A stretch of DNA of 64,000 bases, taken from positions 3,974,001 through 4,038,000 of the forward strand of contig NZ_CP047242.1 in the NCBI RefSeq assembly GCF_009856605.1, read 5' to 3'. Shown here piece after piece: positions 26,567 to 33,841 of the stretch; position 1 is the stretch's first letter; each line of letters starts with the position of its first letter. A program made the translations under genes and the position numbers. Below the pieces are notes generated by a model, which saw nothing but the letters and a program-made list of their open reading frames with translations, was not told the origin of the DNA and searched no databases. Origin of the DNA: Trichormus variabilis 0441 (GTDB lineage Bacteria; Cyanobacteriota; Cyanobacteriia; Cyanobacteriales; Nostocaceae).

Positions 26567-28498
26567 ATGAGTGTTATTACTATCCAATGTCGATTAATAG
26601 CCAGCGAAGCTACCCGCAGCTATCTGTGGCAATTGATGGCACAGAAAAATACACCTTTGATTAACGAACTAATTGAACAGCTAGGAATACATCCTGAGAT
26701 AGAGCAGTGGTTGAAAAAGGGCAAGCTACCAGATGGAGTAGTCAAACCACTGTGCGACTCACTCATTACGCAAGAATCTTTTGCTAATCAACCCAAACGT
26801 TTTAATAAATCTGCTATTGAGGTAGTTGAGTATATTTACAAGTCATGGCTAGCTTTACAGAAAGAGCGACAACAAACAATAGATAGAAAAGAACATTGGC
26901 TCAAGATGCTCAAAAGCGATGTGGAATTGGAGCAAGAGAGTAAATGTACTTTAGATGCTATTCGCTCTCAAGCTACTAAAATTCTGCCGAAATATCTTGC
27001 TCAATCCGAACAAAATAATAATCAGACTCAGAGTCAAAACAAGAAAAAGAGTAAAAAAAGTAAAACTAAAAACGAGAACTCTACATTATTTGATATTTTA
27101 TTCAAAGCTTATGACAAAGCGAAAAATCCCCTTAATCGATGCACTCTTGCGTATTTGCTCAAAAATAACTGTCAGGTTAGCCAAAAAGACGAAGACCCAA
27201 ATCAGTATGCTCTACGCCGCAGTAAGAAAGAGAAAGAAATTGAACGTCTCAAAAAACAACTACAATCTAGGAAACCCAATGGTCGTGATTTGACAGGAAG
27301 AGAGTGGCAACAAACTCTCATAATGGCAACTTCATCTGTTCCTGAAAGTAACGATGAAGCTAATATTTGGCAGAAACGTCTTTTAAAAAAAGATATTTCA
27401 CTCCCATTCCCAATTCGATTCAGAACTAACGAAGACCTAATTTGGTCAAAAAATGAAGAAGGACGTATTTGTGTTAGCTTCTCAGGTGAAGGATTGAATG
27501 ATCACATCTTTGAAATATACTGCGGCAATAGACAAATTCACTGGTTTCAAAGATTTTTAGAAGATCAGAACATCAAAAACGATAATAATGACCAGCATTC
27601 ATCTGCTCTGTTCACTTTACGTTCGGCAATTTTAGCGTGGCAAGAAAATAAACAACATAAAGAAAATAGCCTCCCTTGGAATACTCGTCGTTTAACTCTT
27701 TATTGCACCCTTGATACACGCTTGTGGACAACTGACGGTACTGAGAAGGTAAAGCAAGAGAAAGTAGACGAATTTACTCAACAATTGGCCAACATGGAAC
27801 AGAAAGAAAACCTCAATCAGAATCAGCAAAATTATGTCAAACGCCTGCAATCAACATTAAATAAACTCAACAATGCTTACCCACGTCATAATCATGATTT
27901 GTATCAGGGTAAACCATCAATTCTAGTTGGTGTGAGTTTAGGTTTAGAAAAGCCTGCAACATTAGCTATTGTGGACAGTTCCACAAATATAGTTCTTGCA
28001 TATCGTAGTATCAAACAGCTACTTGGCGATAATTACAAGTTGCTGAACCGCCAGCGACAGCAGCAGCAACGTAACTCTCATGAACGCCACAAAGCTCAAA
28101 AAAGCAATATGCCAAATAAGTTATCAGAATCTGATTTAGGAAAGTACATTGATAACTTACTAGCACAAGCAATTATCGCATTAGCTAAAAATTACCAAGC
28201 TGGCAGTATTGTTCTACCGACAATGAAAAATGTACGGGAGAGCATTCAAAGTGAAATAGAAGCTAGGGCAGTTAAAAGATGTCCTAATTACAAGGAAGGT
28301 CAGCAACAGTATGCTAAACAGTACCGCCAGAGCATTCATCGTTGGAGTTACAACAGATTGATGCAGTTTATTCAGAGTCAAGCAGTTAAGGCAAACATTT
28401 CTATAGAGCAAGGGCCACAACCGATTCGAGGTAGTTCTCAAGAAAAAGCGCGAGATTTAGCGATCGCAGCTTACTATTTACGCCAAAATAAATCTTAA
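26567..28498 (+). CDS. cas12k: Cas12k, nuclease-dead type V-K CRISPR effector
   Basis: 643 residues, the short length typical of Cas12k. Recognised segments include NTPLINELIEQLGIHPEIEQ near the N-terminus, LPFPIRFRTNEDLIWSKNEE (about 281), FEIYCGNRQIHWFQRFLEDQ (about 320), VGVSLGLEKPATLAIVDS (RuvC-like strand, about 453), YRSIKQLLGDNYKLLNRQRQ and the C-terminal QPIRGSSQEKARDLAIAAYY. The RuvC catalytic acidic residues are not in place, as in all Cas12k, so it binds but does not cut DNA. With tracrRNA and crRNA it marks the insertion site for TniQ/TnsC/TnsB. The Lys-rich linker at 143-165 is within family variation. Confidence 0.97.
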   Translation: MSVITIQCRLIASEATRSYLWQLMAQKNTPLINELIEQLGIHPEIEQWLKKGKLPDGVVKPLCDSLITQESFANQPKRFNKSAIEVVEYIYKSWLALQKERQQTIDRKEHWLKMLKSDVELEQESKCTLDAIRSQATKILPKYLAQSEQNNNQTQSQNKKKSKKSKTKNENSTLFDILFKAYDKAKNPLNRCTLAYLLKNNCQVSQKDEDPNQYALRRSKKEKEIERLKKQLQSRKPNGRDLTGREWQQTLIMATSSVPESNDEANIWQKRLLKKDISLPFPIRFRTNEDLIWSKNEEGRICVSFSGEGLNDHIFEIYCGNRQIHWFQRFLEDQNIKNDNNDQHSSALFTLRSAILAWQENKQHKENSLPWNTRRLTLYCTLDTRLWTTDGTEKVKQEKVDEFTQQLANMEQKENLNQNQQNYVKRLQSTLNKLNNAYPRHNHDLYQGKPSILVGVSLGLEKPATLAIVDSSTNIVLAYRSIKQLLGDNYKLLNRQRQQQQRNSHERHKAQKSNMPNKLSESDLGKYIDNLLAQAIIALAKNYQAGSIVLPTMKNVRESIQSEIEARAVKRCPNYKEGQQQYAKQYRQSIHRWSYNRLMQFIQSQAVKANISIEQGPQPIRGSSQEKARDLAIAAYYLRQNKS

Positions 28499-28537
28499 TT
28501 TTTGATTAAGCAAATATACTGAACCTTGACAATAAAA

Positions 28538-28760
28538 TAAGTAATAGCGCCGCAGTTCATGTTAAACCTCTGAACTGTGAAAAATCTGGGTTAGGTTGAC
28601 TATTGGAAAATAGTCCTGCTTTCTGACCCTGGTAGCTGCTCACCCCGATGCTGCTGTTTCCGAACAGGAATTAGGTGCGCTCCCAGCAATAAGGGCGCGG
28701 ATATACTGCTGTAGTGGCTACCGAATCACCTCCGATCAAGGAGGAACCCATACCAATCCT
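28538..28760 (+). ncRNA. tracrRNA of the V-K CAST
   Basis: About 40 bp after cas12k begins a conserved stretch that I recognise from V-K tracrRNAs. Its landmarks are AATAGCGCCGCAGTTCATG, ACTGTGAAAAATCTGGGTTA, TGACTATTGGAAAATAGTC, CTTTCTGACCCTGGTAGCTG, GGAATTAGGTGCGCTCCCAG, GTGGCTACCGAATCACCTCC and GGAGGAACCC. Several hairpins are visible (GACTATTGGAAAATAGTC; CCTCC..GGAGG). TTGACA at 28526-28531 may be part of its promoter. The GGAACCC near the 3' end can pair with the GGGTT of the CRISPR repeat. Exact ends cannot be fixed by eye. Confidence 0.9.
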
Positions 28761-28837
28761 TGTTTCCAGGCATTAGAAGAGATTAAAAATTTTCAGTCGA
28801 TTCGCGCTTGCTTGCTGTGAAAGGATTTTAGCGTTTA

Positions 28838-28948
28838 ATGGCACAAAAATTGCTCATTCAAACGGCAGTTGAAGAAGCTAGGAATATAGATCCGCGCTAT
28901 CAACTCTGGAATCCTCCACAAAACAAGGATTCTATACAGGAAGGGTGA
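28838..28948 (+). CDS. Possible 36-aa ORF ending inside the first CRISPR repeat
   Basis: ATG at 28838 opens MAQKLLIQTAVEEARNID, continues PRYQLWNPPQNKDSIQEG and stops at TGA (28946-28948), inside the GTGA of repeat 1. Codon use looks coding-like, but it may be chance or a relic in the leader. No family was recognised. Confidence 0.25.
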   Translation: MAQKLLIQTAVEEARNIDPRYQLWNPPQNKDSIQEG

Positions 28949-29372
28949 CAATAGCCCTTCCCGTGTTGAGCGGGTTGAAAGGCTTCACACATTGCCAAAG
29001 ACAATAGACGTAGCAGTGACAATAGCCCTTCCCGTGTTGAGCGGGTTGAAAGCGATATGCTAATAAATACAACCTATGCCATAGAAGGTGACAATAGCCC
29101 TTCCCGTGTTGAGCGGGTTGAAAGGTGTTACTCCTTAAATCTGGATTTAAGCCACAGGTGACAATGACCCTTCCCATATTGAGGCGGGTTGAAATAATTA
29201 TGTATGTATTCATCTCCATTAGGATGGGTGAGAGTGATAATAACCATTCACGAAAGAATGGATTGAAAATGTAATACCTAACGATAAACAGAAATAGGCA
29301 AGTTATATAAATCTTTCCGGTGCAGGACTGGTTGAAATATAAAGATTACAAGATGTGGGTATGGGTTGAAAG
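28945..29372 (+). CRISPR. Type V-K CRISPR array with three good and several decaying repeats
   Basis: The 37-nt repeat starts GTGACAATAGCCCTTCCCGT and ends GAGCGGGTTGAAAG. Identical copies lie at 28945-28981, 29016-29052 and 29088-29124, with spacers of 34, 35 and 33 nt. A diverged copy (29158-29195) has an extra G in the stem region (GAGGCGGG). A further copy (29234-29269) keeps the ends but has a new stem CCATTC/GAATGG. A truncated copy ends at 29338 (GGACTGGTTGAAAT). A final minimal copy, GTGGGTATGGGTTGAAAG (29355-29372), precedes the tRNA-matching spacer. No cas1/cas2 is present, as usual for V-K. Confidence 0.95.
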
Positions 29373-29394
29373 GGTTCAAATCCGTCTGCTTAAC
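29373..29394 (+). other. Homing spacer matching the adjacent tRNA-Thr gene
   Basis: Directly after the last GTTGAAAG, GGTTCAAATCCGTCTGCT matches the tRNA sequence GGTTCAAATCCGACTGCT at 17 of 18 positions. It diverges after that, as reported for V-K homing guides with short matches. The target on the minus strand is preceded by GTC, a valid V-K (GTN) PAM. This is the delocalised attachment-site guide. Confidence 0.88.
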
Positions 29395-29574
29395 TTTTGC
29401 TGCCAAGCATAGTGGTTAGAATAATTGTGTGCGAAATAAAGAACAAAAGTTTTTTGTTTAACCAAGGTATAGCAAAAGTTTTTAGAGCTTGAGCTAAAAT
29501 TGAGCTTATGGTCTTCTATTTGATAGGACTGATGTTGACCAATCACCCCACACAATCGATTAGTCTCAAATATT
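29393..29574. other. Stretch between homing spacer and transposon-end repeats
   Basis: About 180 bp without a gene. AACAAAA/TTTTGTT (29442-29458) could form a weak hairpin followed by T residues and might terminate the guide transcript. Nothing else is recognisable. Confidence 0.35.
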
Positions 29575-29677
29575 GCGACATTAATTTGTGAACGGTTATC
29601 TTAAATGAGCCGCGACACTAATTAGTGAAACAGCGACATTAATGTGTGAACGGCGACATCTAATGTGTGAATGTACA
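29575..29677 (+). repeat. CAST terminal end: four TnsB-site repeats and terminal TGTACA
   Basis: Units are GCGACATTAATTTGTGAA (29575), GCGACACTAATTAGTGAAAC (29612), GCGACATTAATGTGTGAA (29633) and GCGACATCTAATGTGTGAAT (29653). The last runs into TGTACA (29672-29677). Repeat spacing of 20-21 bp for the outer three, with one more inner copy, is the usual layout of Tn7-like ends. The orientation of the units places the element to the left of 29677. Confidence 0.85.
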
Positions 29678-29682
29678 ACAAG
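29678..29682. repeat. Predicted 5-bp target duplication ACAAG
   Basis: The five bases after TGTACA should be the target-site duplication of the CAST. The partner copy would abut the far end, which is not identified in the window, so this is a prediction. Confidence 0.45.
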
Positions 29683-29716
29683 CTAAGAGCTTCTTTCGGT
29701 CGGAGGTTTAACCTAA

Positions 29717-29741
29717 AGCCAGCAGTCGGATTTGAACCGAC
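29717..29741 (-). other. CAST attachment-site protospacer and PAM in tRNA-Thr
   Basis: PAM GTC occupies 29741-29739 on the minus strand. The protospacer GGTTCAAATCCGACTGCTGG starts at 29738 and runs toward the CAST. From 29738 to the junction after 29677 is 61 bp, inside the 60-66 bp window known for V-K insertion. Confidence 0.85.
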
Positions 29742-29788
29742 GACCTTCCGATTACAAGTCGGATGCACTACCACTGTGCTATGCTGGC
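29717..29788 (-). tRNA. trnT: tRNA-Thr (UGU)
   Basis: On the minus strand the sequence folds as a full cloverleaf. The acceptor pairs GCCAGCA with TGCTGGC. The D stem is GCAC/GTGC with loop AGTGGTA. The anticodon stem TCCGA/TCGGA carries loop CTTGTAA, anticodon TGT. The T stem GTCGG/CCGAC has loop TTCAAAT. No CCA is encoded. Its 3' end faces the CAST end 39 bp away, and its T-arm is the guide target, so the gene serves as attachment site and stays intact after insertion. Confidence 0.95.
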
Positions 29789-30077
29789 AACTTAGTAATT
29801 GCTTTAACGCACTCACCGATTTTTAATTATATCACAGGTAATTTATTTGTCTACCCCTAAAGCAACTTAATTTAGGTCAGTGAATACTAGGGAATTGGCA
29901 AGGGCAAGAGAAGCCATCCTTGTGGGTTTACCTACCAAAAAACACGGAAATTGGCGATTCCGCATCAACTCCTTACTGGTAGGTGAGGGGGTTCTTTTTG
30001 TTCGGGGTAACTGTATTTTTTTGCTTGACTGGGTAAAGGAAGAGAGATTTATAATTGTTATTTAACAGATCACAAGC

Positions 30078-30998
30078 ATGGCAGCATTGTTAGGACGAGA
30101 TTTGTTAAGTCTGGCAGACTTGACTCCTACAGAACTTCAGGAACTTCTGCAATTGGCAACCCAATTGAAATCACAACAGTTGAAGTTGCGGTGTAATAAG
30201 GTATTGGGTTTGTTATTTTCTAAGGCTTCAACTCGGACACGAGTCAGTTTTACTGTGGCTATGTACCAACTGGGTGGACAAGTAATTGATCTTAATCCGA
30301 ATGTGACTCAAGTTAGTCGAGGAGAACCAGTACAAGATACTGCACGAGTATTAGAGCGATATTTGGATGTTTTGGCAATTCGCACTTTTGAACAGCAGGA
30401 GTTAGCAACTTTTGCTGAGTATGCGAAAATTCCTGTAATTAATGCACTCACTGATTTAGAACATCCTTGCCAAATATTAGCGGATTTATTAACTGCACAA
30501 GAATGTTTTGACACAATTTCTGGGCTAACTTTGACCTATGTTGGTGATGGCAATAATGTCGCTAATTCTTTGATGCTTGGCTGTGCTTTGGCGGGGATGA
30601 ATGTGAGAATTGCCACACCTAGTGGATATGAACCAAATCCGCAGGTTGTCGCACAAGCACAAGCAATAGCTGATGGTAAAACCGAAATTCTCCTCACCAA
30701 TGACCCAGAATTAGCAACCAAAGGTGCATCTGTACTCTACACTGATGTTTGGGCGAGTATGGGACAGGAAGCAGAAGCAAACGATCGCTTTCCTATTTTC
30801 CAACCTTATCAAATTTCTGAGAAGCTATTGAGTCTGGCTGAACCAAACGCAATTGTTTTACATTGCTTACCCGCCCATCGTGGTGAAGAAATTACCGAAG
30901 AAGTAATCGAAGGTTCTCAATCAAGAGTTTGGCAACAAGCCGAAAATCGATTGCACGTTCAAAAAGCTTTACTAGCTAGTATCTTGGGGGCAGAGTGA
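30078..30998 (+). CDS. argF: Ornithine carbamoyltransferase
   Basis: 306 residues, the normal length. It makes citrulline from ornithine and carbamoyl phosphate in arginine synthesis. The carbamoyl-phosphate motif SKASTRTRVSF (about 49-59), DLEHPCQILADL (about 126) and the ornithine-site HCLPAHRGEEI (about 262) are all intact. It is a single gene with its own terminator, so this is core chromosome just outside the CAST. Confidence 0.97.
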   Translation: MAALLGRDLLSLADLTPTELQELLQLATQLKSQQLKLRCNKVLGLLFSKASTRTRVSFTVAMYQLGGQVIDLNPNVTQVSRGEPVQDTARVLERYLDVLAIRTFEQQELATFAEYAKIPVINALTDLEHPCQILADLLTAQECFDTISGLTLTYVGDGNNVANSLMLGCALAGMNVRIATPSGYEPNPQVVAQAQAIADGKTEILLTNDPELATKGASVLYTDVWASMGQEAEANDRFPIFQPYQISEKLLSLAEPNAIVLHCLPAHRGEEITEEVIEGSQSRVWQQAENRLHVQKALLASILGAE

Positions 30999-31019
30999 AC
31001 AGTTAAAAGTCAAAAGTAG

Positions 31020-31067
31020 AAAGGCAAAAGAAAATTAACTTATCTTTCTTTTGCCTTTTAAATTTTT
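31020..31067 (+). terminator. Intrinsic terminator after argF
   Basis: AAAGGCAAAAGAAA (31020-31033) pairs perfectly with TTTCTTTTGCCTTT (31045-31058), followed by AAATTTTT. Confidence 0.8.
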
Positions 31068-31144
31068 ATTTTTATCTTGTTATTAGAGGTTTTTTGTAGT
31101 ACTAATGTTCTAGGGACATTTATATTTATCCTCCCTATTATTTT

Positions 31145-31750
31145 ATGGAAAGCCTCACACAAGCGCAACAAGAACTTTATGAATGGCTGGCAGAATATAT
31201 CCGTATTCACCAGCATTCACCTTCGATTCGTCAAATGATGCAAGCGATGAATTTGAAATCACCTGCACCGATTCAAAGTCGTTTAGAACATTTACGCACG
31301 AAAGGATACATCGAATGGACTGAAGGTAAAGCCCGGACTATTCGGATTTTACAACCGATTAAGCAAGGTGTGCCGGTTTTAGGAGCGATCGCCGCAGGTG
31401 GTTTAATTGAACCATTCACTGATGCTGTAGAGCATATCGACTTTTCTAATTTCGCTTTACCTGCACAAACTTATGCTTTGCGGGTAACTGGTGACAGCAT
31501 GATTGAAGATTTAATTACTGATGGGGATTTGGTATTTTTGCGCCCAGTTCCCGAACCAGATCAATTAAAAAATGGTACTATCGTCGCTGCCAGAGTGGAT
31601 GGTTATGGTAATACATTAAAACGTTTTTATCGAAGTGGCGATCGCATCACTCTTAAACCAGCCAATCCCAAATACAACCCCATTGAAGTTGCAGCCATAC
31701 AGGTAGAAGTGCAAGGTTCTCTAGTTGGTGTTTGGCGCGGTTATATGTGA
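31145..31750 (+). CDS. lexA: LexA-type repressor (S24 autopeptidase)
   Basis: 201 residues. The winged-helix N-terminus contains HSPSIRQMMQAMNLKSPAPI. The Ala-Gly cleavage motif is in LGAIAAGGLIE (about 83). The catalytic Ser is in VTGDSMIEDLI (about 119) and the Lys in GNTLKRFY (about 160), so self-cleavage should be possible. In cyanobacteria LexA often controls genes other than a classical SOS set. It lies between argF and a phosphorothioation-linked helicase. The C-terminus VGVWRGYM is typical. Confidence 0.92.
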   Translation: MESLTQAQQELYEWLAEYIRIHQHSPSIRQMMQAMNLKSPAPIQSRLEHLRTKGYIEWTEGKARTIRILQPIKQGVPVLGAIAAGGLIEPFTDAVEHIDFSNFALPAQTYALRVTGDSMIEDLITDGDLVFLRPVPEPDQLKNGTIVAARVDGYGNTLKRFYRSGDRITLKPANPKYNPIEVAAIQVEVQGSLVGVWRGYM

Positions 31751-31861
31751 ATGGTTGGGGACTGGGGGGAGATGGGGAAGAATTTCACCTACCTTGTTTC
31801 CCTCATCCTTCTCATCTTGTCAATGTCCAATCCTAGAAATTTTGAATTTTGAATTGGTATT

Positions 31862-33340
31862 ATGTACCTGAAGCAAGAACCAGTGCAGCAATTTCCTGCT
31901 TTCCGGCTCAAATTACCATCTGTCAGGGAAAGCCAAGGTAGTTATCAGACTCAGCCATTACCAGGGTGTCCTAGAATGCCGTTATCTGTGCAGTTGCGCC
32001 AGTATCAACGTCAAGCTATGACTAACTGGTTTGCGAACAATGGCCGAGGAACGCTGAAGATGGCGACTGGTAGCGGGAAAACCATAACTGCACTGGCGAT
32101 TACTTGCGAGTTATACCAGCAGATTAGTTTACAGGTGTTGTTGGTGGTGTGTCCCTATCGTCATTTGGTGACACAATGGGGGCGAGAATGTGAAAAGTTT
32201 AATTTACGACCTATACTAGCCTTTGAGAATTTACGCAGTTGGCAAAGTCAACTTTCTACCCAACTTTACAATCTGCGTTCTGGTTCTCAAGGTTTTGTGA
32301 CTGTGATTACTACCAATTCCACCTTAATTGGGGATGGGTTTCAGTCACAACTCAAGTATTTTCCAGCGAAGACTTTAATTATTGGTGATGAAGCCCATAA
32401 TTTAGGCGCACCTAAGTTAGAAGAAAGTTTACCTCGGCGGGTGGGTTTACGGTTGGCTTTATCGGCGACACCAGAAAGATATTTTGATGATGGTGGTACC
32501 CAATCTTTATTTGATTACTTCGGCCCAGTGTTACAGCCGGAGTTTACTTTACGGGATGCGATCGCTCAAGGTGCTTTGGTACATTACCTATATTATCCCA
32601 TCTTAGTAGAGTTAACTGAGGCGGAAAGTATTGCTTATTTGAAACTAACTAAACGTATCGGGCGATCGCTATTATATAGAGAACGCAATAATGGCGAATC
32701 ATCTAATTTTGAAGATAACGAAGATTTAAAGCCTTTATTAATGCAACGCGCCAGATTAATTGGTGCAGCAGCAAATAAATTAAATGCTTTACGTCAATTA
32801 ATGGCTACTCGCCGAGAAACCACTCATACGCTTTTTTATTGTAGTGATGGTTCCCTAGAAACAGGACAACGTTCATCTCTGCATCAACTCAAAGCTGTGG
32901 CAAAAATTCTGGGCGGAGAATTAGGCTATAAGGTAAGTACATACACAGCCCAAACATCTTTACAAGAAAGAGAAATTTTACGTCGTCAATTTGAAAGCGG
33001 TGCATTACAAGGTTTAGTGGCAATTCGTTGTTTAGATGAAGGGGTGGATATTCCAGCAATTCAAACGGCGGTGATTTTATCCAGTTCTGGTAATCCTCGT
33101 CAGTTTATTCAGCGACGGGGTAGGGTTTTACGTCCTCATCCGAGTAAGGAAAGGGCTACTATCTACGACATGATTGTTTTACCGCCAGATTTGGATAGGG
33201 AAACTATAGAAGTTGAACGCAATCTGTTAAGAAAAGAGTTGCGGCGCTTTGTGGAGTTTGCCGATTTAGCTGATAACGCTGGTGAAGCTCGCATCAAGTT
33301 ACTGGATTTACAAAAGCGATATGGATTGTTAGATGTTTAG
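31862..33340 (+). CDS. DEAH-box helicase, probable phosphorothioation-system restriction protein
   Basis: 492 residues, superfamily 2. Motifs are QLRQYQRQAM (Q-motif-like, about 41), Walker A MATGSGKTITA (about 68), DEAH in IIGDEAHNLG (about 175), LALSATPERY (about 198), GLVAIRCLDEGVDIPAIQTA (about 385) and QFIQRRGRVLRP (about 417). Its size, style and place at the edge of a Dnd island fit the family annotated as DNA phosphorothioation system restriction enzyme in cyanobacteria. That functional label is from memory of the family and is not proven. The likely role is loading on or unwinding unmodified DNA. Confidence 0.72.
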   Translation: MYLKQEPVQQFPAFRLKLPSVRESQGSYQTQPLPGCPRMPLSVQLRQYQRQAMTNWFANNGRGTLKMATGSGKTITALAITCELYQQISLQVLLVVCPYRHLVTQWGRECEKFNLRPILAFENLRSWQSQLSTQLYNLRSGSQGFVTVITTNSTLIGDGFQSQLKYFPAKTLIIGDEAHNLGAPKLEESLPRRVGLRLALSATPERYFDDGGTQSLFDYFGPVLQPEFTLRDAIAQGALVHYLYYPILVELTEAESIAYLKLTKRIGRSLLYRERNNGESSNFEDNEDLKPLLMQRARLIGAAANKLNALRQLMATRRETTHTLFYCSDGSLETGQRSSLHQLKAVAKILGGELGYKVSTYTAQTSLQEREILRRQFESGALQGLVAIRCLDEGVDIPAIQTAVILSSSGNPRQFIQRRGRVLRPHPSKERATIYDMIVLPPDLDRETIEVERNLLRKELRRFVEFADLADNAGEARIKLLDLQKRYGLLDV

Positions 33341-33667
33341 TTATTACTCATTCTTCTATGTTTAATTTTGTAAAATTTTGTTCACTAGCTGAAAATATTT
33401 GTAGTGAATATGCGAAGATAATCTTGATCATAATAGGATGTAAGTAAAATTTTTAAAGCGACAAATACTCCATTGTGATCAAGATTGACTTTATGTAGTT
33501 AAGCATATCAGTTAACAGTACAAAAATAAAGTCATTTTTACCAAAAACATTGAGAATTTTCTGAGCATAATCCGCCTAAATTAAAGATAAGAGTAATAGT
33601 AGCTTTACTGAGGTAAAATCAACGGTGGGGAAGACTAGAATAAAGCATAACCTATTGCCGAATTAAG
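33341..33667. other. Intergenic region with an 11-bp inverted repeat
   Basis: No gene is seen. AATCTTGATCA (33420-33430) and TGATCAAGATT (33476-33486) form a perfect inverted repeat with a 45-bp gap, which could be a dimeric-regulator site pair or a hairpin. The rest is AT-rich sequence ahead of the small ORF at 33668. Confidence 0.5.
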
Positions 33668-33841
33668 ATGTCTCAAGAGCAAAATATTGATGATGTTCAG
33701 GAGCCAATTATTAATGCACCGCCGGAGGTACGGCAAATTATTGAGCGGGTATGGCATCTGGAAAAAAACAGACTAGATAAAAAAAGCAATAGCCCCATCA
33801 ATGATGATATTTTGACAATTGTGAAGGAAGCGGTGCAATGA
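33668..33841 (+). CDS. 57-aa partner of the SMC-like ATPase
   Basis: I read this ORF directly: it starts MSQEQNIDDVQEPIINAPPE and ends NDDILTIVKEAVQ. It is acidic and probably helical (VRQIIERVWHLEKNRLDKK). Its stop overlaps the ATG of the next gene by 4 bp (ATGA), strong evidence that it is translated and coupled to the ATPase. No family is known to me. Confidence 0.75.
   Translation: MSQEQNIDDVQEPIINAPPEVRQIIERVWHLEKNRLDKKSNSPINDDILTIVKEAVQ

Larger units (their letters stand above)
10240..29677 (+). mobile_element. Type V-K CRISPR-associated Tn7-like transposon (CAST); left limit unresolved
   Basis: The gene order is tnsB, tnsC, tniQ, cargo, regulator, cas12k, tracrRNA, CRISPR. This is the established V-K CAST architecture. 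There is no tnsA, as usual in V-K elements. The right-hand boundary is the TGTACA at 29672-29677 preceded by four subterminal repeats. The start given here is the shared operator, not a proven end. No matching TGTACA with inverted repeats was found between 1 and 11091, so the element either extends left of the window (then including the caspase genes) or its left end has decayed. Confidence 0.85.

Noticed and set aside
29396..29420. GCCAAGCATAGTGG resembling the 5' half of the tRNA, a possible tRNA fragment or second target-derived spacer
   Set aside because: Gaps are needed to align it to GCCAGCATAGCACAGTGG, and no repeat unit precedes it; similarity may be chance.
29880..30065. 61-codon ORF upstream of argF
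   Set aside because: GTG start, no recognisable domain, and it occupies the argF upstream region; probably chance.
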